Below are positions 44,866-56,669 of a DNA stretch of 64,000 nucleotides, one piece after another. The stretch is taken from contig CM049311.1 in NCBI GenBank assembly GCA_026874595.1, forward strand, positions 64,397,953-64,461,952, given 5' to 3'. A model generated the notes under the pieces. The model had not been told where the DNA came from. It was given only the letters and a program-made list of their open reading frames with translations, and did not search any database. This DNA comes from Sipunculus nudus (taxonomy: Eukaryota; Annelida; Sipuncula; Golfingiida; Sipunculidae). Within the stretch, counting starts at the first letter, position 1, and the number at the start of each line of letters is the position of its first letter. The position numbers were made by a program, and so were the translations under genes.

Positions 44866-47386
44866 AGGCACCTGTCGTATCAACTGAATTGTTACGGAGT
44901 ACAAATATCCCAAGCCACTGACCCTCGGGGTAATGATAATAGAGAAAGGCACCTAACTGTACCAGGCTACCACTATGACCAACCCGCTTCATCTGGTTTA
45001 TTTTTACGAAATCCATCAGAAGCCATACAAGCGTACCTCAAAATAGCATCAGGCTAAATCACATGCACGTGGATGTTTGTTGATTTATTCCAGTTATTGA
45101 TTAAAACCTGGATTTTGGGAGTCAGATACTGGTTGCCTCTTCAATTGTTTAAACTGAATACTTTAACATAGTGGACAGTCAACAAAATCTTAATAAATAC
45201 TTGTTGTCTGTCTTGTTTGATAATTGTAATTTTTTCCATGTACATATACATATGATTTGTGTATACTTATAATGTCAACTTTAATATTGATGTGTTCATG
45301 TGTTTTTCATATTGAGTATTCAAGTAACATTTCAGCATGTATATTCTTTTGACTAACTGTACCCTTTGGTAAATGTACTTCTAGTCTAGGACACATCTTT
45401 CATTTTATTTCCCCCTACATGTATCACATAAATATTTATTATTAACTTAGTTCATCATATAAATGTCTTGTCATTGCCTTTTACAGGATTAATTACAGAA
45501 TAACAATTGCATTTATGATGTTGTAGTACCATGGGTCCAATCCATTGGCAAAGGACACTGAAATTCTGAAAACATCTGATATTATAAAATATACACTATT
45601 CTAAGAATGTGGTAACATTTTTGGTATGATCTGGCAGTTCAAGAGTTTATATTCACTAATGACAACTTTATGCAGAGCAAAGTACTCATATTATGTGACA
45701 GATTTTTTTATACAAATGCCATTTGTGTAATATGACGTCTGACAAAACTTATGTGGTCACACAATGAAACAAACATCAAATCATTGTTTCTGCCAACCTC
45801 TGATTTACAGCATCCAGGTTCTAATTAGTAACTAAAATATGTCAACATACATCTAAGTGCATGTGATTTAGCCCGGTGTTATTTTGAGGCACGCTTGTAC
45901 CGGAAGTTGGAATATCTAGGCAGATCCAGGCTTGATGGCTTCAGGTGGATTTTGTCAAAAAAACACCTGACTAAGAAACATATTGACAGCACTTGTATGA
46001 ACCCATTGTTTCAGTAGGTGCACCAACTATTCTCTTTTCTATCCACTTTTGGTTCTGTTACTGGCCAAAATGTGAAAATCAAGCTGATGTATAGCCCGAC
46101 ACGTACAGACTCCATTTATCTGTGTCCAACCGTCTGGCAGTGAGAGTTCACCCTGCGGTACATGGAGGGACCTGTTACATGAAATACCACTACTTGTTGT
46201 GCACTAGAGAAGCAATCTTGTATTCATTTATAGAAAAAAACTTAATATGTATGAAATTATATCGATATATCACCTTTATGGGCTCATGTAGATGTTTTTT
46301 TTTATCGTTTAAACTCCTGGGGTTCAGTTGGTGCATGCATAACAGGAAACTGCCGGAAAAGGAATCCCATGCAAATTAGGTGGGCAAGCTATGCAAAAAA
46401 GGAAGTCAGGTGGGCTTTTCCCTGGAATGCTAGTGCCGTGCACTAGGACAGACCATATTTTCATAAGCATCCTTCCCATCATACATCGCAGTGTTGTCAA
46501 TGATACTAATTTTCTATTGGCTCTTCCAACCGGAAAGCTCCAGCAGGCCGATGGAGACGAAGCAATATCTGACTTCATTCAGAGTAAGTGCCCATACTTT
46601 ATTACAAACTGACAATTCAGCAAAAGTTCTGTCCCAACTGAGTCCAAGCATCTGTATCAATGATATTATGTGGGGGTTGTCTGGTTTCCAAAGCTACACA
46701 AGGCATATACGTGTCTGAGGGGTTTGCACAGATCCGTGCAAGCTTGCAAAGTATAAACTCTCCCTGCAAGAGGCTGCAGTGCTTGATCATTGTTAAGTAT
46801 ATGTCAATGCTGCAGACTGCAGCAAGCGGGTCGTCCTAAACACTGGAATACCACCTTATTACTGTTTATATTGTCAAAATGCCCTATAATTAAACACAAT
46901 CTAGGTTTATATGATACGTTTATCCATTTTCAATAGAGGGAAGGGTTAATTGGAATTTTAAATTGTCATCAGAGTACTGAAAAACACCTTACAGCGCTAT
47001 CTCGAGTTCATATTAACACAAGTTACACAAGTGGTAAAAGATAGAGCCTGCCTGTAAGGTGTTTACAGAACGCTGATGACAATTTAAATTCCGATTTAGC
47101 CCATCCCTCTATTGCAAATGATTAATTAACGGCTTAAACGTTTCATTTAACCCTTGAACGTCTTTTATTACAGGGTATTTTGACAATGTTAGTGGTAATT
47201 AGGTGGTAATCTGCAGTATTCAAGTGTTTAGGACGACCGGCAGCAAGCTGATGTAGTGATGAATTGGGTGGGTCACAGTGGTAGCCTGATACATTTAGGT
47301 GCCTTTCTCTGTTATTAGTACCCTGATGGACAGTTGCTTGGGGCATCTGTACTTCAGTAACGATTTAATTGATACAACAGATGCCT
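44866..47386. mobile_element. Foldback-like element with nested inverted repeats
   Basis: Three inverted pairs were read by eye. (a) 44866-44993 pairs with 47259-47386, equal length, sharing AGAGAAAGGCACCTAA.TGTA and CAGGCTACCACT. (b) 44999-45137 pairs with 45791-45958, sharing ACAAGCG..CCTCAAAATA and GGCTAAATCACATGCAC, the right arm having ~36 extra bases. (c) 46827-46994 pairs with 47052-47240 around a 57-bp loop, sharing TCGTCCTAAACAC, TTGTCAAAAT and AATTGTCATCAG; this alone is a 414-bp palindrome. Pair (a) behaves like ~128-bp terminal inverted repeats of a 2.5-kb element. No transposase ORF is seen. Superfamily unknown. Confidence 0.65.
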
Positions 47387-47657
47387 GCAATTCTGTGTGT
47401 CTTGACTCTTGAGGTCTATACACTTTGAATATTTATCGGTTGGTGTAAGATTTTTTGGTACTATATAGAACGCAGGCTTCAGCCCAACAACCTTATGATA
47501 TGCATAGTCATATTCCTGCTTGCATCTTAATTTTGCAAATTATTTGATATGTCACTTACACTCACCTCCATTACATAAATCCTAAACATCATTACGTCCG
47601 TCTGTATACACTCATAACCTTGTCGAGACAGTATTTGATTAATCCCACAGGCGCTCT

Positions 47658-47682
47658 GAAGCCCGCGTTCTATAGTGGCTCC
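47658..47682 (+). repeat. 25-bp dispersed repeat, first copy
   Basis: A 25-bp stretch including GCCCGCGTTCTATAGTGG is repeated exactly at 50390-50414, and an inverted near-copy is at about 47465-47481. A second shared phrase, TGTCTTGACTCTTGAG, is at 47398 and 50481. They probably mark edges of a dispersed element not otherwise resolved. Confidence 0.6.
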
Positions 47683-48070
47683 GTTTTTCTTAAAAGTCGA
47701 AGTGTGTGTTTCGTAAAAGATATCCAAAACACAAAGCAGAACTATAGAAACCGAGCTTCAGCCAACCGCCGGTACCTTATGCACAATGGGTGTCGCACAA
47801 TAAATTGTTTCCTGAAAAAGGCCGATACATATTATTTTCCTGAGAATTCCCGTATTTAATTTTGCTCATAACTGGAGTTTATTATATTAGAGGAGGAGGG
47901 GTACGGGGAACCTGGGTTCCCCGTCTGAACGGGGGTGTGGAGGCAGAGCCCCAACCTACAGGTTAATTTTCCTGTTCAAATAGTAAATGGTTTCCCATTT
48001 TGGCGATAGATGGCACTTCAATCGCAGATATAAATGAATAAAACTCGCTCCTGCTGGTATCTCGTCTTCA

Positions 48071-48142
48071 CGGCTCACTTAGTAGCCTGTAGGGCTTCTA
48101 GTCTAGAGATCGTAGGTTCGATTTCCGATGCAGGCGACTCCT
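48071..48142 (+). repeat. tRNA-derived SINE head or tRNA pseudogene
   Basis: CGGCTCACTTAGTAGCC resembles a tRNA D-arm / A box, and GGTTCGATTTCC at 48115-48126 matches the pol III B box. The spacing is close to that of a tRNA gene. A clean cloverleaf and 3' acceptor stem are not evident, and about 220 bp of unrelated sequence follow, so a SINE is more likely than a functional tRNA. Confidence 0.45.
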
Positions 48143-48808
48143 GATGCTTAGTAGTTGTTAATGTTAGAAGTGTTGAGTGTAGGGACATCTACAGGGAAAA
48201 GTAGGAGTTAAAATAGGAAAGGAGTTGTCTTATCCCAAGACGTGTGATTCCAATCTGCTCTGCTCCTCTCCGTCAACTACATCTTGGGAACAACTCTTAG
48301 GAAAACGCCTCGTAAGGGTCCAAATAAGAGACCCCTTTGGAATCGTATAGTTGACATTTCAAGCGGTGTCAACATAAAATAATTACCTTTTTGTTGTCTT
48401 TTGATGTTTTATGAAACATCTGCAAAGTATTGGCACCAAAATAATGCTCAATAGCCCTACTTATCCATAATTTTGCCAAGAGCTGATGTTTTTACATAGA
48501 GAACAAGCCACCATGATTACATGGAGTGACCCACAGTCCTTTGCAACGGCATTCAGACTGGAAACCCGCTTTGATCTTATCGCTGTTTGAACTGGGAATA
48601 GAGGGCGATAATAGATGTCAGTGGAGGGTACCAGTCGATCAACGTCCGCTCTTTACAAATTCCTGTATATTGTTATGTTTAAATATGGGCTTACAAGGAT
48701 CATAAGGGATGTTTCATTAATATATTAAGGTAAGAACGTGGTAAAGTTGCCAGAGAGACCCATTTACTATCAAAGACACAAACCGATGCATTTGGTGTGT
48801 ATATTTAG

Positions 48809-50224
48809 CAGGGATGTGCTCAGAAAAATTTGAGTGCCAGGCGGGCGGGCCGTGCACGTGAAATGGGGCGCGGGCGGGCATATTTAAAGTTAAACTTTCA
48901 TCATTTATAGACGTGATATTTCAGCTGCATGAATAAATCATTAGTAATACTAAAAGTATTATTAATTTCCAATATGCCGACAGCAATGCCGCCACTGAGA
49001 GCAAATTTGATTGTAAAAGTTTAAACACCGTGGTGAACTCATCTGTCTGTTCAGATTATGTCGGTCAGGATTTGTTGAATACTTCCATGTAATATGGGTA
49101 TAAGAAAGGACCGTATTCAGTTTTTCGCACTTAAAACCTGATACCAAACATTATATTCCACTTTTCTAGGGCAGTTTGGCCTCATTAGGAGCTGTGACCT
49201 TACAAATGTATTCGAATATTTACGTCGATCATCAATTATATTCAATCAAACATCGTTTGGCGCGTCATATGATTTCATAGAAGCTGATATCAGCCTTAGC
49301 CTTCATACAGATACAAGGTGGCGCTACCATAGCAGCTACGTTCACTTCTTTCGTACCAAATTTTATTCATCAACATTCACTTAATACGGCACATTTTGAA
49401 GAGTACCTAGCCACCAAGGGTGACTATAAAATGTTAGATATATCTGAGAGTACATTTTATAGTCACCAGCCCATGTATGCACTTGGGTGGGATTCTAACC
49501 TCTGTATGATCTTGGTCTAGAAAAGGGAGAAAACACCTCAGTAACTCGAGTATCTCATTTTTAAAGACAAAATTCTGTTATGATAAGCTAATTGCATAAA
49601 TACCCTGCTTAATTATGTCTATAACTCTTACAAAACTGGACCAGTATACATAACAGTGTCGCCGCTACATATACATTCTAACTGCTTCTGTCATGGCGGT
49701 TATGAGCAGAACGACCCGTGTCTTCTTAGACCAAAATACACAACAACTAAAGTAAAATGCACTTACAGTTGCCAATATGTTGCAGTTGTATTGAAAATAA
49801 AATACTTTTGTCATAGTGAAAAAGTTTTAATGTCACCCCATCCGTGAAACTGAAAATAAAACAGTCTTTTCCGGAAAATACGATCGTATCGTGGTCAAAT
49901 ACCACTTATCTCTATATATGGGGAGGCGACGAAACAGTCGTCCGTTAACGGTGCAAGACGTTTCGTCGCTGCAGGCGGCTAAAGAGTACCTTGATGTCAT
50001 CTAGTGTGGAAGACATGCACTTAGATATATTCGACAGGGGTCACTAATTGTAATACCGGTAAAACACCGCGAGATAAGCTTTAACGCATGTATTTTTGTT
50101 CATGGCTTAAACAATTTAAAAATATTAGTTGGGCGGGCATTGACACTTTCTAGTCAAGTGCTGGGCGGGAGGAAAGACTGCCGGGCGCACCCGCCCGGCG
50201 CCGCCCGGCGTGGGCACATCCCTG
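48809..50224. mobile_element. Non-autonomous hAT-like element, GC-rich ends
   Basis: The left end CAGGGATGTGCTC matches the inverse of the right end GGCACATCCCTG. Just inside, both ends carry GGGCGGGC-type GC-rich sequence, unlike the AT-rich interior. CAGGG termini suggest hAT, but flanking 8-mers (ATATTTAG, TTGAGTAG) match at only about half the positions, so the target duplication is not convincing. The interior has a perfect 16-bp inverted repeat, GGTGACTATAAAATGT, at 49419-49434 / 49452-49467 and a GCGACGAAAC / GTTTCGTCGC pair near 49926-49970. No transposase seen. Confidence 0.6.
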
Positions 50225-50674
50225 TTGAGTAGTTTTAAGAGTTTTTTTGGTGCCTTTTACCAGTGTCTACCATTTAACCATTAGGCATTACGAGGCCTAA
50301 CTGTACAGGCCATTCCAACAACTGTGATGTGGATCCGCAACAAGGGAATGAGAGGAGACAGTTTTATTTACATTTTCCTCAATAGAAGCGAAGCCCGCGT
50401 TCTATAGTGGCTCCAAACACCGGTGTTTAGGGGGCTGGATTATTATTTATACTATACTATAGTCTGTTGTGTAGAGCAAGTGTCTTGACTCTTGAGACGA
50501 GACAATCAGGAACCGAAGAAGAGTGAATAGTGACATGACTTATTGGAGAGTAAAACAAGAACATTGGCTTACCTATAACTAATCAAATATTAAACTTAAA
50601 TAAGGCTATAAAAATCAAATAGATTACAGGCATATTGACATTGAAAATGATCGTGAAAATTAAGTAAAACCTAC

Positions 50675-50712
50675 CTCGCGTGAATTCAATCCTTTGTACC
50701 ACTTCCTGCGTT
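50675..50712 (-). promoter_or_regulatory. Candidate 5' exon / promoter edge of the zinc-finger gene
   Basis: On the minus strand, two ETS-type motifs (ACTTCCGGT and AGGAAGT in minus reading) lie just before a short stretch ending CGCGAG|GTAGGT, a good splice donor at 50674. Joining to the acceptor at 40382 keeps an open frame into the first coding exon (R-G-F-I-M). This would be a leader exon 10.3 kb upstream. An alternative donor at 47565 (GGAG|GTGAGT) exists. Transcript data are needed to choose between them. Confidence 0.3.
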
Positions 50713-50732
50713 GTACCGGAAGTATCCAGCAG

Positions 50733-52864
50733 TGTAGAAAACCCGGACTCCACGCACCCCGGATCCGAAGAAAAATCTATAATTCTAAATACTCTCATGG
50801 TAATATGTCGAGATATTTTTAGCAGAAAACTATCTATAAACGTATTTTATATTATTTTTGGTTGTAAAAATTTATTCTCTTTTGCTACAAAATTTGATCA
50901 TTAACACTTACGGACCGTGGTGCAAGGACCTCATTCACGGATCACACGGACCCCAAGCTTTTACTCATCAATTTACCATTCCTTTTGTACATATTTTAAG
51001 ATAACATTTAGGCATAACATCCACGTGAATTATTTATTGTGTTTTTGTATCTGTATTGTTTTTTTTTACATTTTTGTCTTCCTTTTCATTCATATTGTTA
51101 TATTTGCTATTTATTCCATGTCTATCGTTAAAGAAAAAAAGATAAAACAATTCATAAAAAACATTATATGTTTGTGTACGGCATTGCTTGAAATACAAGT
51201 AATCAGCGATTCCTTTTCGTAATCACATTATTGCCAACTTTAAATCGCTTGGCTATACATGAATGTTCATGTTTTGAATTATGTGTTTTATCTGCAGAAT
51301 TATGTTTTATCATTTTTACTTGCTTATTTTTACATGCATAGTCAAATACGTTCTGTGTTATTTTTAATGTATTTTTTTATGTATTTATTCATTTATTTTT
51401 ATGTAAGGAATTGCAAGTCAACAACAAATTAAGGCTAATAAATTTTGTCTTATTTTATAATGTGGAAGAGCTCTGATATCAGTCTCAGGTCCGCAATGAC
51501 CGGTGTCGCATTAAAAAAAATCTCCCTCAGTATGCCCACAGGCCCCACACCCTTTTTTCCACTAAAAATAACAAATGATCATATTTAATACGTGACATGA
51601 GTGCTAATTCTCTTCTGATTGTGTCATAAATAAAAATATGAGCGGTGGTTACTGCATGGGGTCCGTCAAAATGGAACCGTCATCAAATTTAAGCAGTTTG
51701 GGTCCGTCGATCTTCAACAAAATATTTTTGTAACTGAAATCTTTCATTGAATCGATCATTTATAAACCTTTTACATTAAGGGATTTTGCTGTATTCTTAT
51801 ATCAGTGACAGGGGTGTTTTTATAAATAATGGAAAACATGGTATATGTTTTTTGGGGTTCTGGTTCCGGGATCCGTGGGGTCCGGGTTTTACACACTACA
51901 AGATAAATTAAATCTATAATTCTTAAAACTCTCACGGTAGCCTAATCTGTCGAGAAATTTGATTAGAACAGTATCTACAGACATATTTTATATCATGTTT
52001 GGTTTAAACCATGAGAAACAAGTCTGTTTTGTGACATAATTTGATAAGTAACACTGACGGACCCTGACGCACGGATCTGATCATGGATCCCACGGACCCC
52101 GGGCCTATTGCTCGATGTTTTGCTGAACGTCACCTTAAGGCTTAACACCCATGTGATTTTGTTATTGTATTTTATATCTGTATTTATACATTTATTTCAT
52201 CTTTTTTATTCATATTTTTATATTTATTATTTATTCCATATATCTACATCGTTTAATTGATATATTAAGTAATTTTAGGTTAGGCTATAATTATTATTCT
52301 TCTACCTCAGCTAACGTACGTCTCTTGAAATGAAAGAAATCAAACTTTCTTTTGGTATTTATGTTATTGTCAACTTTAAATCGTATGGCTATTCAAATTT
52401 AGAGAAGAATGAAAGAGCTTTGATATTTAAGCGGTTAACAGGTCCGCAATGACCGGAGGCACTCTTATATATATATATATATATATATATAATCTCCCTT
52501 AATTTGTATGCCCATGCACAACATTAGGCCTAGGCCTATATATTTTCAATCCAAACAACAAAAAATCAGTGTGACATGAGTGCTAATACTTTTGTCTCTC
52601 AATCAGAAATAAAAATTTGAGCGGTGGTTATATTCTGGGGTCCGCAAAAATAAAAGAGTCCTAAATTAAAACTCAAGCGGTCCGTTTCATCTAAATAGGG
52701 ATTTTTGTATATCCTTAAATCTTTCAACGGATCGGTCATTTGAAAAGCTTAGGGACTTTGCTCTGTTCTTATATCAGTAACAGGGGTGTATTTGTCGGTA
52801 TAAATATGCAAAATGTGGAAATTGATGTTAGGGGTCCGGGATCCGTGGGGTCCGGGTTTTACAC
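50733..52864. mobile_element. Terminal-inverted-repeat element with two ~1.1-kb internal units
   Basis: Left end GTGTAGAAAACCCGGACTCC is the inverse, with one or two changes, of the right end GGGGTCCGGGTTTTACAC at about 52846-52864; the same right-end sequence also occurs in the middle at about 51878-51895. The two halves are homologous (ATCTATAATTCT, GATCATTAACACT / GATAAGTAACACT, GGTCCGCAATGACCGG, GAGCGGTGGTTA, ATATCAGT.ACAGGGGTGT). A (TA)n tract at 52465-52491 is in the second half. The 101-residue ORF in the first half is not kept in the second. Superfamily unknown. Confidence 0.65.
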
Positions 52865-54344
52865 CGAACTACCGGGGACTATTTTATAAACTTGGAGAAT
52901 TTCTGGAGAGCCGGAGAACCGCTGGTGAATCCTGATGATTGTGGCACGGGGAATATATATACAAATGTATTAAAAATACGCGCAAATCAAATGTTATGAT
53001 AAAAAAATAATAAATAAACGAATATAATAAGATCTAGTTAAATATCAACAATTTCATATGCTTTATAAGGCATAATTATAGCAAGTTATATATGTTTAAA
53101 CATGATTATTTTCAATAGTTTGTGAAAAACTACGTAACTTTATATAGAAGATAAAATAAAATATGTGTGTGTATTGTATTGTATCCTAATATAACAGGAC
53201 CTGTGTCTCTGGTCAGGTTTACAAAATAACCTGGAAATCGCAAGATAAAGGGATGACAGCTAGTTGTAAAATAATAATAAAAAACCACGCGCGGTTGTTT
53301 ATTTATAGTTGGGTGCGGAATATAATAAGTATATTATTTTATTATTTTCTTTCATTTTGGCATCAAAGTAAAGTTTAAGGTATAAAGTATAACTTTTGTC
53401 CGAGTGGACAATGATCAGCCAAGCAGGAGGCGTGTGACAATGAAAAATGTTAAACTGTTTAAATCGTGTGATTGGATGACCCAAATTCAGTATATATGTA
53501 TACGGTGTTACTTGCTTGTTAATAAAGAGCTGCAATTTATTATATCGGACAACGATAAACATATGGGCGGAATAGCGAGGATACAAATGAATTAAAATTA
53601 ATTGTGCCTGATCGTTCAAACGAAGACACGAAATTGTAAACCCTGACCGGGTTGTTTTTCTGTGTAGAAGGTCGCGTTTATAATAAAAATATAAGTTCAT
53701 TAAAATGAGATATATACGGTAATACGATTTTGAAAATGCAAATAGTTGATTGCGGACAGTTTTCATATCAGTTGATATACTGATATATGCATTTCTGCGT
53801 TTGTGTTAGATATTGAAGCATGTCTGTTAACCTAGTAATTTACAGTGAAATTGTACGCACAGTGCTTATAATATAAATAAAATACGCGTAATTGCGACTG
53901 TAGCAAAAAAAGCTAAAATGTGAAATTTTGTGAACCCAACAACCCGAAATACTGGATATTTTGTTCCCAAATTTGATACATTAGGCCTTATTAAGTTGCT
54001 TCAAATTCTCGGATGAGAAATATTAACCGTAGCCGGGAGCTTCAAGGTTTAATCAGCTGAATTTTATTCATAATCTTTAGGATTTATTGGGATTCTGATA
54101 ACTTAGGAATTAATTAAGTAGGCCTAATGCATATCTGTTTCCCTCCAATTTGACACACAACTTTTGAAGTACAGTATTTTTTATTTTCAAATTAGACACA
54201 CAAGTTGTTTAAACTGAAACACCTCAAATGAGATCGAAAACAATTTTACAATTTGTTACAAACATGTAACAACCATGACTGTCAGTTGAGTTAAGCAAGT
54301 AAAGGTACCATGTATATATACGTTGTTCTCCTTCAATTTGCCAC
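52865..54344. other. AT-rich interval, no gene recognised
   Basis: Very AT-rich. The 155-residue minus ORF at 53299-53766 has Tyr/Leu/Ile/Lys composition expected from AT-rich random DNA, no recognisable domain and no splice or promoter support. Confidence 0.5.
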
Positions 54345-54690
54345 CATATATCAGCTCAGCTGACTAAAATGTCAAGGTCATAGGACCACTTACTTTTGTC
54401 CGCAGTTTTTTTTTTATAAATCATTTAATGCAAAACGTTTCACCCCAAAACCTTCCATCTTTCAATTATGGATACTGATAATGGAAGAACACTACATGTA
54501 TTTATTTTGAGGTCACAAGGTTCAATCTTAAGGTAGTATAAGACTCCCTATACTTTAACGAATTTCTGGATACATTTGGAGCCAACCTCTAATCCCAAAC
54601 CGTTTATCTTTCAAATTGATTTTTAGGTTTTTGAAGAGCTAATAAAATATCCTCATGGGCAATTCAGCTGAGCATCAAGACCCATGGGTC
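54345..54690 (-). mobile_element. Short complete member of the GCTCAGCTGA family, minus orientation
   Basis: Read on the minus strand it starts GACCCATGGGTC, five bases, GCTCAGCTGA (54690-54664) and ends TTTTAGTCAGCTGAGCTGA near 54350, preceded by a GGACAAAAGTAAGTGGTCC box like the pre-hairpin box of the other copies. The terminal hairpin is degraded to a short TGAC / GTCA stem. About 346 bp, non-coding. Confidence 0.55.
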
Positions 54691-54989
54691 CCTATAGTTT
54701 TGGCACAGTTGCATATTTTTCCCCCTGAAGAATGTGTTTCCTATATATGGTATAATGCGTAATCTTCACGTCTGAGGACATTTAATTGTACACATACAAA
54801 ATATTATGTCACACTATTTTTATATTCAATAACATAAATAATGATACTTGGTGCTAGGATAAATTTAATTGAAAATGACTGCGCGAAACTCACCCAAACA
54901 CGAAGCAGTACAGTCAATTAAGTGATCAAAATTATTGTTTGCGCCGAAACGGATACTATGTTTTACGCAGAAAGCGCCGCCGCCACAGC

Positions 54990-55945
54990 GTGTTCGTTTC
55001 CAGAAATTTCCTTTGAGACCCCTGGATGTATCTTTCTGAAACACGGCAAAATTAGAGGATCACATTGGAACAGATGCCTAACTAATATAGTCGGCGCCAC
55101 CTACAATCCCTTTCTGGCACGTCTCAGGAGTTGTTCAATATATTACGCTGAAATTGTGCATGTCCTTGGATGTGGGATACCTTCATCTCGTATTAAAGAC
55201 TGGTGACGATCTTCAATCGTTTTCGCGTGGCATCCATCCGTTTGCTTTGGGTGAAAATCACTCATATCTCAGGAGTGGTTGAATGTATCGGCCTTAAATT
55301 TGGCATATCAATCAATCTTGGATAGCTGCCTAGTACAAATAGCTTTCTCGAGTTGCCACTTGTAATCACACATTCCTAGAATACATCTATATATGCATTC
55401 ATCTCAGGAGTGGTTTGACGTATCGGCCTGACAGACATGCATACCCATGGATCTGTAATGCATGGTGGTGCCACCTGCAATCCTATTTGCTCAGCGATCC
55501 AGCATTACAGTGGTGCCACCTGCAATCCTATTTGCTCAGCGATCCAATCTAAATCTGTTCTGGGAGAATATTGCATATATCTCATGTATGGATGAATGTA
55601 TCAGCCTGAATATTTGGACGTGTATATACATCTAGGACAGCCTTGTTGTAGACAAGACTTGTGGCGCATCCTACTCTCACCTTTAGCAGAATACATTGAT
55701 GCACTTTTCTGAGTAGTGATTTGTCGTATAAATCAGCCTGATATTTTGCATGTTCATCTATCTAGGGAAGATTCCAGGTAAACAAACATGGTGCCACCAC
55801 TTACAATCAAGTATTCGTAGAAAACATTCATGTATTTATCCTAGGAGTTGTACATATATATCAGACCGAAATGTTGCATTTCCATACATCTTGAATTGCT
55901 ATATTTTGTACACACGATTGATGGAGACACCTAAAATCGCTTGCG
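54990..55945. repeat. Degenerate repeats with GGTGCCACCTGCAATC cores
   Basis: Units of roughly 150-190 bp share a CATATCTCAGGAGTGG-like phrase, a GAATGTATCGGCCTGA-like phrase and a degenerate palindrome (GGCGCCACCTACAATCC, GGTGCCACCTGCAATCC, GGTGCCACCACTTACAATC). A 37-bp stretch starting GTGGTGCCACCTGCAATCC is duplicated 45 bp apart (55465 and 55510). The 94-residue ORF at 54922-55206 overlaps this repeat and is not supported. Confidence 0.6.
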
Positions 55946-55995
55946 CCTGATGTCCGTCTTTTTTTTATTGTTTATTAAAATCAAAAGTATTCATA

Positions 55996-55998
<3 letters not shown>

Positions 55999-56035
<37 letters not shown>
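55999..56035. repeat. (TA)n microsatellite
   Basis: About 18 TA dinucleotides in what is probably the 3' UTR of the LINE on the minus strand. Confidence 0.95.
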
Positions 56036-56037
<2 letters not shown>

Positions 56038-56669
56038 AACAATATATACATACATCCTACCACATAATGATAACAATACCATGCACATGCAAATGCAAAC
56101 ATAAACATGCAAACATGCATTCGACCTGAACTATATGCTGAACCCCAACATTAATGAAACAAAGAAATCCTAATACAAAAATGATTAACATGCATGGGGG
56201 GGAGGAAGACCCACACATACAACTTAATCAATAACTGATAATTATAACATATCTGACGCCATATACGTGCGGTACATGTGATCAAACCCGCATACGCTAC
56301 ATCAAATGTACAAGCAAAATTGTATATTCAAAAACAAACAAAAACAGCAAAATCAAACAAAATGTAAATAAATGAATAACTCACCAAATCTAACTTAACT
56401 CAGTCTAGACTATAACATAGAGAAAGAATCAACTAAAAAGAAAAATGGACTTAAAACTCACAATTCCCCAAATATAATCCTATAAATTTACACGTACCTT
56501 TTCACAGAGTCAGAACATTTATAATCAGCTGTACAACCTAATGGAAGTGAAAATCAAATTTAAAGAAAACCTAGAACAAACATGCATATCGCCCTAATAA
56601 AAACAAAATCAAACCACAAAATCCTTCAGATTATTTAACATATCTCCAAGACAACCCTTACCCCTGAAA

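Noticed and set aside
47566-47700. Alternative leader exon of the zinc-finger gene ending GGAG|GTGAGT
   Set aside because: The donor is good, but the frame that joins the first coding exon has a stop close to the junction, and the region is part of a dispersed repeat. Kept only as a possible non-coding leader.
48801-50232. 8-bp target duplication for the CAGGG-ended element
   Set aside because: ATATTTAG and TTGAGTAG match at only about half the positions, so I do not claim a duplication even though the termini look hAT-like.
53299-53766. 155-residue minus ORF
   Set aside because: Composition fits AT-rich random sequence; no domain, promoter, splice or repeat-family support.
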